From: Rhodovastum atsumiense
GTDB taxonomy: Bacteria; Pseudomonadota; Alphaproteobacteria; Acetobacterales; Acetobacteraceae
DNA: 64,000 nt
Assembly (NCBI RefSeq): GCF_937425535.1
Contig: NZ_OW485601.1
Coordinates: 611,001-675,000, forward strand
Reading direction: 5' to 3'
The translations under genes and the position numbers were made by a program. The notes beneath the pieces are model-generated. The model did not search any database, had not been told where the DNA came from, and saw only the letters and a program-made list of their open reading frames with translations. This document shows, one piece after another, positions 8,389 to 19,367 of this stretch (position 1 is its first letter; each line of letters opens with the position of its first letter).

Positions 8389-9732
8389 ATGCCCAGGGGA
8401 AAGCTCTCACGGCGCAAGGCGCTCACGCTCGGCGCCGCCACGGCGGCGTTGCCGCTGGTCCATATCCGCACCGCCGGCGCCGCTGGCAAGCTGACCATCG
8501 GCTTCTGGGACCACTGGGTCCCGGTCGGCAACGAGGCGATGCGCAAAATGGTCGCCAAATGGGCCGACCAGACCAAGACCGAGGTCAGCATCGACTTCAT
8601 CACCTCGGTCGGCAACAAGAACCTGCTGACCATCGCCGCCGAGGCGCAGGCGAAGACCGGCCACGACATCCAGACCTTCCCGACCTGGGAAGTGCTGAAC
8701 AATGCCCGCAACCTTGAACCGATGGACGACGTGGCGAAGCGGCTGACCGCGAAATACGGCAGCTTCGACCCGATCGTCGATTATCTCGCCAGGTCGGATG
8801 GCCGCTACCACGCCATCCCCACCTATGTCGGCAGCCAGAACAAGCCCTGCTGCGGACGGATCGACCTGTTCCGCCAGCATGTCGGCATGGACCTGCCGGC
8901 CCGCTTCCCCGCCGCCGCCGGGATGGGTCCCGACTACGACCAATGGACCTGGGAAGCGTTCCTCGCCGCCGCCGAAAAATGCCACAAGGCCGGCACCCCC
9001 TTCGGCATGCCGCTCGGGCAGTTTCCCGACGCGATCGACTGGACGGGGGCGGTGTTCCGCAGCTTCGGCGCCACGCTGGTCAACGAGAAGGGCGAAGTCA
9101 CCGTCAAATCCGACCAGGTCACCCAGGTGCTGGAGTGGTTCAGGAAGCTCTGCGCCGTGCTGCCGGGCGATGTCTATTCCTGGGACGATGCCTCCAACAA
9201 CCGCGCGCTGATCTCCGGCAAGGCGTCGCTGATCATGAACCCGCCGAGTGCCTGGGCGGTGGCGCGCAAGGACAATCCCCAGGTCGCCGAGAATCTCTGG
9301 ACCTTCCCGCCCCCCGCCGGGCCGGCCGGACGCTTCGTGCCGTACCTGCCGTATTTCTGGGGCATCTGGCAGTTCGCCCGCAACAAGTCGGCGGCGAAGG
9401 ATCTGCTCGAATGGCTGATGCAGCGCGAGCAGGCGGAGGTGCTGATCTCCGCCGTGTCCGGCTATGACCTGCCGCCCTTCGCCAGCATGACCGATTTCCC
9501 GGTCTGGCAGAACGAAGGCCCGCCCAAGGGCACCATCGCCAACTATCCGCTGAAGCCGGTGCACAAGGACCGGGCCTCGGTCGCCGCCTTCCCTGCCCCG
9601 CCCGACATCGCCGTGCAGATCTACAACCAGGCGACCATGACCAAGATGGTCGCCCGCGTCGCGCAGAGCAACGAGCCGATCCCCCGCGTCATCGCCTGGG
9701 CCGCCGGCGAACTGGAAGGCTTCGCCCGCTGA
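8389..9732 (+). CDS. ABC transporter extracellular solute-binding protein (family 1)
   Basis: A 447-residue periplasmic binding protein of the MalE/UgpB class. The leader LSRRKALTLGAATAAL has a twin-arginine motif, suggesting Tat export. The mature part begins KLTIGFWDHW. Family-typical features are the long helical lobes and a GKASLIMNPPSAW stretch. The ATG at 8389 follows AGGGGAAATCCAGGA. The ligand cannot be read from the sequence; carbohydrate-class transporters also carry polyols and sugar-phosphates. A strong hairpin with a T-rich tail separates it from the permease genes. Confidence 0.88.
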   Translation: MPRGKLSRRKALTLGAATAALPLVHIRTAGAAGKLTIGFWDHWVPVGNEAMRKMVAKWADQTKTEVSIDFITSVGNKNLLTIAAEAQAKTGHDIQTFPTWEVLNNARNLEPMDDVAKRLTAKYGSFDPIVDYLARSDGRYHAIPTYVGSQNKPCCGRIDLFRQHVGMDLPARFPAAAGMGPDYDQWTWEAFLAAAEKCHKAGTPFGMPLGQFPDAIDWTGAVFRSFGATLVNEKGEVTVKSDQVTQVLEWFRKLCAVLPGDVYSWDDASNNRALISGKASLIMNPPSAWAVARKDNPQVAENLWTFPPPAGPAGRFVPYLPYFWGIWQFARNKSAAKDLLEWLMQREQAEVLISAVSGYDLPPFASMTDFPVWQNEGPPKGTIANYPLKPVHKDRASVAAFPAPPDIAVQIYNQATMTKMVARVAQSNEPIPRVIAWAAGELEGFAR

Positions 9733-9756
9733 TCCCGGGCTCATCGGATGTCGTGT

Positions 9757-9782
9757 CGCGGCCGGGCACCTGCCCGGCCGCG
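9757..9782 (+). terminator. Strong hairpin between binding-protein and permease genes
   Basis: A perfect 12-bp stem (9757-9768 with 9771-9782), with only CC between the arms, is followed by CTTTCCCTTTT. It resembles an intrinsic terminator, probably leaky, since the permease genes downstream lack an obvious promoter. Such a site would let the binding protein be made in excess over the membrane subunits. Confidence 0.6.
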
Positions 9783-9805
9783 CTTTCCCTTTTGCGGAGT
9801 GAGAG

Positions 9806-10738
9806 ATGTCGCAGGCATCGATCGCATCCATCCGGCCCGGCGCCGCCATCCGGCAAAGCGGCCTGCACGGCCTGATGCGGCGGCGGTCCACCATCGCCTT
9901 GCTGATGTGCCTGCCGCTGCTGGCCGTCATCCTCGGGCTGGTGCTCTATCCGGCCGTGTTCTCGATGTGGCTGGCGATGCTGAACAAGCGGATGACGAAG
10001 TTCGTCGGCCTCGACAACTTCGCCTTCCTGCTGCGGCGCGACACCTTCATCATGGTGATCGGGCAGAGCGTGTTCTTCGCCGTCACCGCGGTGGTGCTGA
10101 AGGCGGTGATCGGCTTCGTCCTCGCCCACCTGATGCACAACATCCCCAGCCACCGCCAGCGCATCTGGCGCGGCCTGCTGCTGGTGCCCTGGGTGATCCC
10201 GCTGGCGATGTCGACGCTGGGCTGGTGGTGGCTGTTCGATCCGTCCTATTCGGCCATCAACTGGGTGCTGAACGCGCTCGGCCTGCCCGGCGCGCCCTGG
10301 CTCGGCAGCACCTGGTGGGCGCGCATATCGGTGATCCTGGTGAACACCTGGTACGGCGCGCCGTTCTTCATGATCATGTACCTGGCGGCGCTGAAATCGG
10401 TACCCGAGCAACTCTACGAGGCCGCCGCCATCGACGGCGCCGGGCCGGTGCAGAAGCTGATCTACGTGACGTTGCCGATGATGCGCAACATCATCAGCAT
10501 CACCGTGCTGTTCAGCCTGATCATCACCTTCGCCAATTTCGACATCGTGCGCATCCTGACCAATGGCGGGCCGCAGGACCAGACGCACCTGTTCGCCACC
10601 TACGCCTTCCAGGTCGGCATCCAGTCCGGCGACATCCCGCTCGGCGCGGCGGTCAGCCTGTTCATGTTCCCGCTGCTGGCGATCTTCGCCTTCTTCACGC
10701 TGCGCGGCGTGACCCGGCGCACCCGCGAGGAGATGTGA
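9806..10738 (+). CDS. ABC transporter permease (MalF/UgpA type)
   Basis: A 310-residue inner-membrane protein with about six hydrophobic segments. The first is near residues 31-55. The cytoplasmic EAA loop that docks on the ATPase is visible as YEAAAIDGAGPVQKL near residue 210. It pairs with the next gene to form the channel of the importer encoded by the flanking genes. The start codon has GGAGTGAGAG upstream. The stop is followed after one base by the next start, so translation is coupled. Confidence 0.9.
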   Translation: MSQASIASIRPGAAIRQSGLHGLMRRRSTIALLMCLPLLAVILGLVLYPAVFSMWLAMLNKRMTKFVGLDNFAFLLRRDTFIMVIGQSVFFAVTAVVLKAVIGFVLAHLMHNIPSHRQRIWRGLLLVPWVIPLAMSTLGWWWLFDPSYSAINWVLNALGLPGAPWLGSTWWARISVILVNTWYGAPFFMIMYLAALKSVPEQLYEAAAIDGAGPVQKLIYVTLPMMRNIISITVLFSLIITFANFDIVRILTNGGPQDQTHLFATYAFQVGIQSGDIPLGAAVSLFMFPLLAIFAFFTLRGVTRRTREEM

Positions 10739-10739
10739 C

Positions 10740-11633
10740 ATGGACGCGACCGTCACCGCCCCCCGGCCGATGGCGCGCCGGCCCGTGCACAGCCTGCACC
10801 GCCAGCGCCAATGGGCGCTGTGGGGCAGCTACGCGGCGCTGGCCTGCTTCGTGGTCTTCTTCCTGATCCCGCCCTTCCACATGCTGATGACCAGCCTCAA
10901 GACCTCGGGCGAGATCTCCAGCATGGAGGGCAATCCCTGGCTGGTGCGCCATCCGACGCTATCCAACTACATCGAGCTGCTGACCGCGCCGAACTTCCAG
11001 GCCTTCTTCTGGAATTCCACCAAGGTCGCGGTCTGCGTGGTGGCCATCACCATGGTGATCTCGGTGCTGGCGGCCTTCAGCCTCGCGCGCATGCGCTTCT
11101 GGGGCAGCCAGGTGCTGGCCACCGGGGTGTTCCTGACCTACCTGGTGCCGGAAAGCCTGCTGTTCATCCCGATGTTCCAGATCACCGGAGCGCTCGGGCT
11201 GATCAACAACGCCTGGGCGATGGTGATCCTGTATCCGACGCTGTCGGTGCCGTTCTGCACCTGGATCATGATCGGCTATTTCGCCTCGATCCCGAAGGAA
11301 CTGGACGAGGCGGCGCTGATCGACGGCGCGGGCTGGCTGCAGATGCTCTGGAAGATCTTCATCCCCGTCGCCATGCCCGGCATCATCGCCGCGACGATCT
11401 TCGCCTTCACCGTGGCCTGGGGCGCCTTCCTCTATCCGATGGCCTTTCTCTACAGCTCCGACCAGATGGTGCTGACCGTGGGCATCGTCTCGGACCTGAT
11501 CCGCGCCGACGTGTTCCAGTGGGGCAAGATCATGGCCGGCTCCTTGATGGCCGCGGCACCGCCGGTCATCATCTACGCGTTCCTGATGGACTACTACATC
11601 GCCGGCCTGACCGCCGGCGCCACAAAAGGCTGA
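10740..11633 (+). CDS. ABC transporter permease (MalG/UgpE type)
   Basis: A 297-residue inner-membrane protein with six predicted spans; its EAA loop reads DEAALIDGAGWLQM near residue 190. The N-terminus is a basic cytoplasmic tail. It forms the heterodimeric pore with the preceding permease. The start lies one base after that gene's stop codon, and the ATPase gene follows after 14 bases with an AGGGGAAAGGA ribosome site. Confidence 0.9.
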   Translation: MDATVTAPRPMARRPVHSLHRQRQWALWGSYAALACFVVFFLIPPFHMLMTSLKTSGEISSMEGNPWLVRHPTLSNYIELLTAPNFQAFFWNSTKVAVCVVAITMVISVLAAFSLARMRFWGSQVLATGVFLTYLVPESLLFIPMFQITGALGLINNAWAMVILYPTLSVPFCTWIMIGYFASIPKELDEAALIDGAGWLQMLWKIFIPVAMPGIIAATIFAFTVAWGAFLYPMAFLYSSDQMVLTVGIVSDLIRADVFQWGKIMAGSLMAAAPPVIIYAFLMDYYIAGLTAGATKG

Positions 11634-11647
11634 AGGGGAAAGGAAAC

Positions 11648-12745
<1,098 letters not shown>

Positions 12746-12765
12746 GCCGTCCTAAAGGAAACCCG

Positions 12766-13857
12766 ATGGCTGCGCCCACCCACATCATCCCCGCCGGCAC
12801 GCTGCGCGACCTCGTGAGCGCCATCTTCCGCGGCGTCGGCTGCGACAAGGCCGAGGCGGCCCGCATCGCCTTCTACCTCGTCTCGGCCAACCTCACCGGC
12901 CATGACAGCCATGGCGTCATCCGCGTGCCCCGCTATGTCGACGATGTCCGCGCCGGCCGCACCCTGGTCGGCCAGTCCATCGACATCGTCAGCGAAAGCC
13001 CGACCCATGCCGTGGTCGACGGCCAGTACGGCTTCGGCCAGACGATCGCCCCGCAGGCGGTCGATCTCGGCATCCGCAAGGCCCGGGAGGCGGGCCTCTC
13101 CGTCATCGCGCTGCGCCGCTCGGCCCATGCCGGGCGCATCGGCGACTGGGGCGAGCGCGCCGCCGAAGCGGGCCTGATCTCGCTGCATTTCGTCAATGTC
13201 GAGAACGGCGAACTGGTCGCCCCCTATGGCGGCACGGCACGGCGTTTTGCCACCAATCCCGTCTGCATCGGCATCCCGCCCATGCCGGGTCGGCCGATGC
13301 TGCTGCTCGACTTCGCCACTTCGGTGGTGGCCGAAGGCAAGGTGCTGGTCGCCTCCAACGGCGGCAAGCCGGTCCCCGAAGGGGCGCTGATCGGGGCCGA
13401 CGGCCGGCTCTCGACCGATCCCGCCACGCTGTACGGCAGCCTGGAACCCAACGGCCCGCGCAAGCCCGAGAACGGCACCGGCGCCATCCGGGCCTTCGGC
13501 GAACACAAGGGATCGGGCCTGGCCTTCATGTGCGAGATCCTCGCCGGCGTGCTTTGCGGCGGTGGGCCGTCCGGGCCCAGGCACGGCCCGGAACGGCGCA
13601 TCGGCAACGGCATGCTCTCGATCTATCTCGACCCACAGCATTTCGGCGCCCGCGATTTCGTGGCGGAGACGATCGCCTACGCCGAATACGTGAAATCCTC
13701 ATCGCCGGCGGACGGCTTTGCCGAGGTGCTGCTGCCGGGCGAACCGGAAGCCCGCACCCGCGCCGAGCGCGAGGCGCGGGGCGTGCCGTTGCAGATCGAC
13801 ACCTGGACCAACCTGTGCTGGATCGCAACTGCTTTGGGGGTGCCGGTGATTGACTGA
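12766..13857 (+). CDS. Ldh_2/malate-lactate dehydrogenase family oxidoreductase
   Basis: A 363-residue NAD(P)-dependent 2-hydroxyacid dehydrogenase of the YlbC/YbiC/ureidoglycolate type, a fold unrelated to classical LDH. Visible hallmarks are the DSHGVIRVPRY motif near residue 47, with the catalytic-region histidine, ALRRSAHAGRIG, the NPVCIGIPP segment, LLDFATSVVAEGKV and GEHKGSGLAFMCEIL. It interconverts a 2-hydroxy and a 2-oxo acid. It starts 20 bases after the ABC ATPase with AAAGGAAA upstream, so it very likely belongs to the importer operon and acts on the imported compound or a breakdown product. A palindromic repeat lies directly after its stop. Confidence 0.87.
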   Translation: MAAPTHIIPAGTLRDLVSAIFRGVGCDKAEAARIAFYLVSANLTGHDSHGVIRVPRYVDDVRAGRTLVGQSIDIVSESPTHAVVDGQYGFGQTIAPQAVDLGIRKAREAGLSVIALRRSAHAGRIGDWGERAAEAGLISLHFVNVENGELVAPYGGTARRFATNPVCIGIPPMPGRPMLLLDFATSVVAEGKVLVASNGGKPVPEGALIGADGRLSTDPATLYGSLEPNGPRKPENGTGAIRAFGEHKGSGLAFMCEILAGVLCGGGPSGPRHGPERRIGNGMLSIYLDPQHFGARDFVAETIAYAEYVKSSSPADGFAEVLLPGEPEARTRAEREARGVPLQIDTWTNLCWIATALGVPVID

Positions 13858-13864
13858 AGAAAGG

Positions 13865-14010
13865 CCAGGGCTCCGCCCTGGACCTGCCAAGGGCCACAAG
13901 GCCCTTGGATCCCATTCTCGCTGCGCGGCACAGAGTATCGGGTTCCAAGGGCGAAGCCCTTGGCCAGGTCCAGGGGCGGAGCCCCTGGTGGGGGCGGGGC
14001 AACGCCCCGC
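13865..14010. repeat. Palindromic intergenic repeat, copy B (full length, inverted)
   Basis: Reverse-complement orientation relative to copy A. Stems lie at 13865-13871/13875-13881, 13887-13895/13900-13908, 13945-13952/13956-13963, 13970-13977/13981-13988 and 13994-14000/14004-14010. Loops are tcc, acaa, gaa, gga and aac. It fills the gap between two convergent genes, a position suited to bidirectional termination. Confidence 0.85.
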
Positions 14011-14014
14011 GAAC

Positions 14015-14968
14015 TTATCCGATGGCCAAAGCGCCTTCACGCAATCTTGCGTGCAGCGCCTCCACGTCGGCCCGCGCCGGATGCGCGGTGCCGGTGTGCA
14101 TCACCGCGGCGGCGCCGCCGGCCATGCCCCAGGCGAACGCGTCTTCGTCGGTGGCACCGCGCGCCAGGGCCATCACCATCGCCCCCATGAAGCTGTCACC
14201 CGCGCCGACGGCGCTGTGGGCCTCCACCTCGACCGGCGGCATGTGCAGCACCCCCGCCGCCGTGGCCAGCATGGCGCCGTCCCGGCCCATCGTCACCGCG
14301 ATGCGCTCGGCCGCGCCGGAGCGCACCATCTTCAGCGCCGCCTGTTCGAGGTCCTCGCGCCAGCGCAGGTGCTTGCCGATCAGCCGCTCGAACTCGCCCA
14401 GGCTGGGCTTGACCAGGGCCACGCCCTTGCCGAGCGCCGCGCGCAGCGGTGGGCCCGAGGTGTCGAGCACCAAAGGCCGCCGCTGCCGTGCCGCGATCTC
14501 GGCCGCGCGGGCGTAGAAATCCTCCGGCATCCCCGGCGGCAGGCTGCCGCTGGCGACGATCCAGGCACCCTCTCCCTCCGCCGCTTCCAGCGCCTCCAGC
14601 GCGCTGCGCCACTCCGCTTCGGTCACATGCGGGCCTTCGGGGACGAAGCGGTATTCCTGGCCGGACCCGCGGTCGTGCACGGTGTAGCTGACCCGCGTGC
14701 GCCCGGCGATGCGCAGCGCCTGGCAGGGCACCTGCTCCTCGGCGAGCAGTTCCTCCAGGAAGCGCCCGGGAAAGCCGCCCGAGAGGATGATCGACAGCAC
14801 ATCCCCGCCCAGTTCGTGGATCACGCGCGCGACGTTCACGCCGCCGCCGCCGGGATCCTGCATTTCGGCATAAGTGCGCACCTTGTGGATCGGACGCACC
14901 GCGTCCGTATCCGAGGCGATGTCGACGGTCGGATTGACCGTAAGGGTAATGATTCGGGGCTCGGTCAC
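14015..14968 (-). CDS. PfkB-family sugar-phosphate kinase (1-phosphofructokinase/6-phosphofructokinase II type)
   Basis: A 317-residue ribokinase-fold kinase. The opening TLTVNPTVDIA and PGGGGVNVARV are typical of the phosphofructokinase B/FruK/tagatose-6-P kinase branch. The C-terminal ATP site is SAVGAGDSFMGAM, with the catalytic aspartate in GAGDS. It probably phosphorylates a hexose phosphate with ATP. The likely start is GTG at 14968, with AGGGAATG upstream, as the conserved domain begins at residue 3. A much longer open frame upstream is not family-like. No operon neighbours; the stop abuts repeat copy B. Confidence 0.85.
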   Translation of the reverse strand: MTEPRIITLTVNPTVDIASDTDAVRPIHKVRTYAEMQDPGGGGVNVARVIHELGGDVLSIILSGGFPGRFLEELLAEEQVPCQALRIAGRTRVSYTVHDRGSGQEYRFVPEGPHVTEAEWRSALEALEAAEGEGAWIVASGSLPPGMPEDFYARAAEIAARQRRPLVLDTSGPPLRAALGKGVALVKPSLGEFERLIGKHLRWREDLEQAALKMVRSGAAERIAVTMGRDGAMLATAAGVLHMPPVEVEAHSAVGAGDSFMGAMVMALARGATDEDAFAWGMAGGAAAVMHTGTAHPARADVEALHARLREGALAIG

Positions 14969-15439
14969 GATGACAATTTCATTCCCTGCCAGCGAACCGC
15001 CTGATCCTGCGCCGGGAACTTGCGGCACGTGAACGGACGGCCCGAATGTTACGGCCGGTCCAGGTCCCGCGTGGGGCCAATCCCGGACCACTCCGGGCGC
15101 ACCTTGGCATAAAGCGCAGGGCAGATGCCAACATTGCGGAGGGAACCCGTCCGGCCCGGGCGGGAGGAACGGCCCTCGCGGGCAATGGCATAGCCGTCTA
15201 TGATACGCCGCTGCGTCGGCATGACCAGTCCCGTCCTGGGTGGCGCTTGCGCTTCCACACGTATCCGCAGGCCTGATACGGAGCGCCCCGTATGCCACCG
15301 TGGCTTGACCAACCCACCGGAAAGGCGAAAGATTTCCGCGAGGCTTGTCGCCTGGGGGTGCACGGCCACGGGCTGGCGCGGTTGCGGCAGGGTGTGCTCC
15401 GTGGCATGGCCCGGGGTGCCCGAGCAACGGAGGCCACCC
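14969..15439. other. 471-bp intergenic region
   Basis: Lies between the divergent kinase and creatininase-family genes. It should contain both promoters, but I could not pick clear -35/-10 pairs. No gene, repeat or strong hairpin was recognised. Confidence 0.4.
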
Positions 15440-16180
15440 ATGCAACTCGCCCTCTCCACCTGGCAGGAGGTGGAGGAATATCTCCAGACCCGGTCCGGCA
15501 TCATCGTCCCGATCGGCTCGGTCGAGCAGCACGGCCCGAACGGCCTGATCGGCACCGATCACCTGACGGCGGAATTCGTGGCCAGGGGTGTGGGTGATGC
15601 CATCGGCTGCATGGTCGCCCCGACCCTGGCCTATGGCATGTCGCAGCATCATCTCGGCTTCGCCGGTTCGGCGACGCTGCGCCCCGCCACCCTGATGCTG
15701 GTGGTGCGGGACGTGGTGCAGTCGCTGGCCGTGCACGGGTTCCGCCGGTTCTTCTTCATCAATGGCCATGGCGGCAACATCGCCAGCGTCACCGCCGCCT
15801 TCGACGAACTTTATGCCATGCGCTCGCTCGGCGAGGCGGACACGCCGGTGCGCTGCCGCATGAAGCTGTGGTCCGACGGTCCGCGTACCCGGGCGCTGTC
15901 ACGCGAGCTGTACGGGGACGCCGACGGGCACCACGCCACCTGCACCGAGGTCTCCGTGGCGCAGTTTTACCAGCCGCAGGCGATCAAGCAGGCGCAACTG
16001 GCACCGCACGTCGCGCCGCCATCGGGCGGCTTCTTCGAAGGCGCCGATTATCGCTCGCGCTTCCCCGACGGGCGCATCGGCTCCGCGCCGGCCCTGTCAT
16101 CGCCCGAACATGGCGAACGTCTGTTCGCCGCCGCCGTGCAGGACATGACGGAGGCGTACCAGGCCTTCCTCGCCTACTGA
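15440..16180 (+). CDS. Creatininase family amidohydrolase
   Basis: A 246-residue protein of the creatininase/ArfB/MftE fold. Metal-site motifs are seen in order: PIGSVEQHGPNG (glutamate and histidine ligands, about residues 25-36), LIGTDHLTAE (aspartate) and FINGHGGN (about 112). These enzymes hydrolyse cyclic or linear amides with two divalent metals. The substrate is not evident: no creatine or hydantoin genes are near. The ATG at 15440 follows ACGGAGG. A relative of the F420/riboflavin formamide hydrolases cannot be excluded. Confidence 0.85.
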   Translation: MQLALSTWQEVEEYLQTRSGIIVPIGSVEQHGPNGLIGTDHLTAEFVARGVGDAIGCMVAPTLAYGMSQHHLGFAGSATLRPATLMLVVRDVVQSLAVHGFRRFFFINGHGGNIASVTAAFDELYAMRSLGEADTPVRCRMKLWSDGPRTRALSRELYGDADGHHATCTEVSVAQFYQPQAIKQAQLAPHVAPPSGGFFEGADYRSRFPDGRIGSAPALSSPEHGERLFAAAVQDMTEAYQAFLAY

Positions 16181-16327
16181 ACCACGGCCGGGGCCATCCG
16201 CCCCCTGCCTCCGGGCCGGGCCACGCGGCATGGCCCGCCGGCCAGACCCCGGCTTGGCAACGGATCGCAGTCCCAGTAACGATTCGTATTCGAAGCCTTG
16301 TGCCCCAGGCCTCACGAACCTGATCAG

Positions 16328-17224
16328 ATGGAGGTCTGTTTGCACTCTCTTCGGACCGTGGCAGCATCCATGGCCATGGTGACCCTTGCCGTGTCGTCCG
16401 CCCAGGCGGTCGAGGGCAACTCGATCATCTATCCCAATGGATTCGAGAATTTCGGCGCCGGCATCGTTCCCCCGCCCGGCACCTATTACCTGAACAACAC
16501 CGAGTATTACACCGCGCGTCGCATGAATGACGGCGCCGGCAACAATGCCATCCCCGGCTTCGGGCTGAATGCGCTGGTGAACGCCAGCCGCGTGATCCAG
16601 TCCTGGGACCTGCCCGTGCTGGGCGGCAACCTGTTCAGCCAGATCATCGTGCCCCTGGTCTATCTCAACGTGAACGTGCCCGGCCGCGCACAGAACCGTG
16701 CGGGCATCGGCAACGTCACGCTCACGCCGGCCGGCGTGGCCTGGCATTTCGGCGACCTGCACGTTGCCACCGCGGTTGACGTCAACCTGCCGCCGCCGGC
16801 CTGGAACAAGAACTGGCTGGCCAATCTCGGCCACAACTACTTTCAGTTCGAGCCGGTCCTCGCCGTCACCTATGCCCGCCCCGGCGGCATCGAGGCGAGC
16901 GTGAAGGCGATGTACGACTTCAACACCGAGAACACTTCCACGAATTACCTCTCCGGCCAGACCGCGCATGTCGACTTCGCGCTCGGCTACAATGTCTGGG
17001 ACACGCTGAAGGTCGGCGCGGTCGGCTACTACCTGACGCAGACCACCGCCGATTCCGGCAGCGGCGCCGCCGGCGCGAACCGCACGGAAGCCCTGGCCAT
17101 CGGCCCGGGCATGACCTTCATGTACAAAGGTCTGTTCTTCTGGGCGAACTGGCAACATGAGGTCATGGCACATAACCACACCCAGGGCGATGCGCTTTGG
17201 CTGAAGGTCGGCCTTCGCTTCTGA
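16328..17224 (+). CDS. SphA-like/meta-pathway phenol-degradation family outer-membrane protein
   Basis: A 298-residue exported protein. The signal peptide ends at about SSAQA. The mature part alternates short hydrophobic beta strands with aromatic girdle residues and ends in LWLKVGLRF, a C-terminal phenylalanine typical of outer-membrane beta barrels. The pattern ([21 protein letters not shown]..., [16 protein letters not shown]) matches what I recall of the Phenol_MetA_deg/SphA family, implicated in uptake of aromatics or sphingosine-type lipids. The ATG at 16328 was preferred to an upstream TTG because it places a clean signal peptide. trpB2 follows on the same strand. Confidence 0.75.
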   Translation: MEVCLHSLRTVAASMAMVTLAVSSAQAVEGNSIIYPNGFENFGAGIVPPPGTYYLNNTEYYTARRMNDGAGNNAIPGFGLNALVNASRVIQSWDLPVLGGNLFSQIIVPLVYLNVNVPGRAQNRAGIGNVTLTPAGVAWHFGDLHVATAVDVNLPPPAWNKNWLANLGHNYFQFEPVLAVTYARPGGIEASVKAMYDFNTENTSTNYLSGQTAHVDFALGYNVWDTLKVGAVGYYLTQTTADSGSGAAGANRTEALAIGPGMTFMYKGLFFWANWQHEVMAHNHTQGDALWLKVGLRF

Positions 17225-17310
17225 ACATGGACACGGTCCGGCCCTGCGCTTCTCCGCCCGGCCGGGGCTGTCTATTTTCGTTTTGCACGGACACAAAAAA
17301 GGAAAACGCC

Positions 17311-18678
17311 ATGGCCGACACGGTGAAATACCTTCTCGACGAGACCAGGATTCCGAAGTCCTGGTACAATATCGTCGCCGACCTGCCCTCCCAGCCCGCC
17401 CCCGCCCTGCATCCCGCCACCCGCCAGCCGCTTGGCCCGGCCGATCTCGAACCGCTGTTCCCGATGGAGCTGATCCTCCAGGAGGTCGCCACCGAGCGGG
17501 AAATCGAAATTCCCGAGCCGGTACGCGAGATCTACCGCGCCTGGCGCCCCTCGCCGCTGGTCCGCGCCCGCCGGCTGGAGGCAGCCCTCGGCACGCCCGC
17601 GAAGCTCTACTACAAATACGAGGGCGTCAGCGCCGCCGGCAGCCACAAGCTCAATACCGCGATCGCCCAGGCCTTCTACAACAAGCAGGCGGGCGTGAAG
17701 CGGCTGACCACCGAGACCGGCGCCGGGCAGTGGGGATCCTCCTTGGCCTATGCGGGCGGCATGTTCGGCCTCGAGGTCAAGGTCTTCATGGTGCGCGCGA
17801 GCTACAACCAGAAGCCGTACCGGCGCGCCATGATGGAGACCTGGGGCGCCACCTGCATCCCGAGCCCGAGCCCGCTGACCGAGGCAGGCCGCGCCATCCT
17901 TGCCCACGATCCGGATTGCCGCGGCAGCCTGGGCATGGCGATCAGCGAGGCCGTCGAGCTCGCCGTCCAGGACAAGGACACCAAATACGCCCTGGGCTCG
18001 GTGCTGAACCACGTGCTGCTGCACCAGACGGTGATCGGCCAGGAAGCGCTGCTGCAACTGGAGATGGCCGGCGACTATCCGGACATCCTGATCGGTTGCA
18101 CCGGCGGCGGCTCGAACTTCGCCGGCCTGGTGTTCCCCTTCCTCGGCGAGCAGTTGCGCGGCGGGCGGAAGGTGCGCGCCATCGGCTGCGAGCCGGCGGC
18201 CTGCCCCACCCTCACCCGCGGCAGGTTCGCCTATGATTTCGGCGACACCGGCCATCTGACGCCGCTGGTGAAGATGCACACGCTCGGCTCGACCTTCGTG
18301 CCGCCGGGCTTCCATGCCGGCGGGCTGCGCTATCACGGCATGGCGCCGCTGGTCAGCCTGGTGCAGGAACTCGGCCTGATGGAGTCCCGTGCCTTCACCC
18401 AGACCGGCTGCTTCGACGCCGGCGTGCAGTTCGCCCGCACCGAAGGCATCGTGCCGGCCCCGGAAGCCACCCACGCCATCCGCTGCGCCATCGACGAGGC
18501 GTTGCGCTGTCGCGAGGAAGGCGTCAGCCGCACCATCCTGTTCAACCTGTCCGGTCACGGCCATTTCGACATGCAGGCGTACATGGACTACTTCGCCGGC
18601 AAGCTCGAGGACCGCGACTACGACGATGCGGCGCTGCAATCGGCGCTCGCCGAGCTGCCGGAGGTCACGGCGGCCTGA
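17311..18678 (+). CDS. TrpB2-type tryptophan synthase beta subunit-like protein
   Basis: A 455-residue PLP enzyme of fold type II. The PLP lysine lies in [10 protein letters not shown] (K113), the phosphate-binding glycines in GCTGGGSNF, and ETGAGQWG is the substrate-site motif. An N-terminal block of about 75 residues before the core, and the overall length, fit the TrpB2 class instead of the TrpA-bound TrpB1. TrpB2 enzymes condense indole or another nucleophile with serine. No trpA or other trp gene is close. The ATG at 17311 has AAAAAAGGAAAA upstream. A strong hairpin follows the stop. Confidence 0.9.
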   Translation: MADTVKYLLDETRIPKSWYNIVADLPSQPAPALHPATRQPLGPADLEPLFPMELILQEVATEREIEIPEPVREIYRAWRPSPLVRARRLEAALGTPAKLYYKYEGVSAAGSHKLNTAIAQAFYNKQAGVKRLTTETGAGQWGSSLAYAGGMFGLEVKVFMVRASYNQKPYRRAMMETWGATCIPSPSPLTEAGRAILAHDPDCRGSLGMAISEAVELAVQDKDTKYALGSVLNHVLLHQTVIGQEALLQLEMAGDYPDILIGCTGGGSNFAGLVFPFLGEQLRGGRKVRAIGCEPAACPTLTRGRFAYDFGDTGHLTPLVKMHTLGSTFVPPGFHAGGLRYHGMAPLVSLVQELGLMESRAFTQTGCFDAGVQFARTEGIVPAPEATHAIRCAIDEALRCREEGVSRTILFNLSGHGHFDMQAYMDYFAGKLEDRDYDDAALQSALAELPEVTAA

Positions 18679-18685
18679 GACCGCG

Positions 18686-18719
18686 CGGCACGGGAGGCGC
18701 CTCCCGCCCTCCCGTGCCG
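18686..18719 (+). terminator. Hairpin after trpB2
   Basis: A perfect 12-bp stem (18686-18697 with 18708-18719) and a 10-base loop begin 7 bases after the stop codon. No T-tract follows, which is common for terminators in such high-GC genomes. Confidence 0.6.
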
Positions 18720-19367
18720 ACATTCCGGGTACCACTCCGCCCCTCCCGGCGAACGCCACCGGCACCACCGGCACGGCGTTCCCAGCCGCTCCGGCCCTGG
18801 CTTACCCAGCCCGGCATTCCCTTCCGACAGGGGAACCACCCGCGCGTCCGGCTCGGCCGGCGCGCCAGGGCGAAGCCCTGGAGTGGTGTTCGTGTACCTG
18901 TCTTCTCCTATCCTATCCTCTCCTATCCTGTCCTGCCGCGACGTCACGCCGGACATCGCCGTGACGTCACGGGCGTGCCCCTGCGGCCTCGCGTCCGCCA
19001 TCCGCCCGGCCTGCGCGTGAGAAATGCTCGGTATCGAAAAACGCATAGCTTCATCCCGCCAACATGGGCCATAAGCCGCGCCCGCTTTCGCCCGGAAGGG
19101 CGGAGCGTTTTGACGCATCGTACGTGCCGCGAGCCCCGCAGGGGCACAGCAACGACGTGACGCGTCCTTTTCGGTCTGGCCGGTCCCGCGGGGCCGGGGT
19201 CGTGAGGGAGACGCCTGTGTTGGCTGTTCGGTTGGCTGCGATGCGAAGTCCGCGCAGCATCGCCTGAATTCCGTCCCGGGCTCCCGCGCCCGCTGACGGC
19301 CTGCCGCCTGGCCCGCCCTGGCCCGGGCGGGTCGTGCGCGTCCGCCTGCTGTCGCGAGGACTGTCAC
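18720..19367. other. Intergenic region with degenerate repeat, CT-rich tract and palindrome
   Basis: No credible protein gene. Three items are visible. A stub of the palindromic repeat (CCAGGGC-gaa-GCCCTGG) lies near 18868-18884. A pyrimidine tract at about 18901-18937 is built from near-repeats of TCCTA/TCCTC. An inverted repeat pairs GACGTCACG (18940-18948) with CGTGACGTC (18960-18968). The last could be an operator; nothing identifies its protein. Confidence 0.5.
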
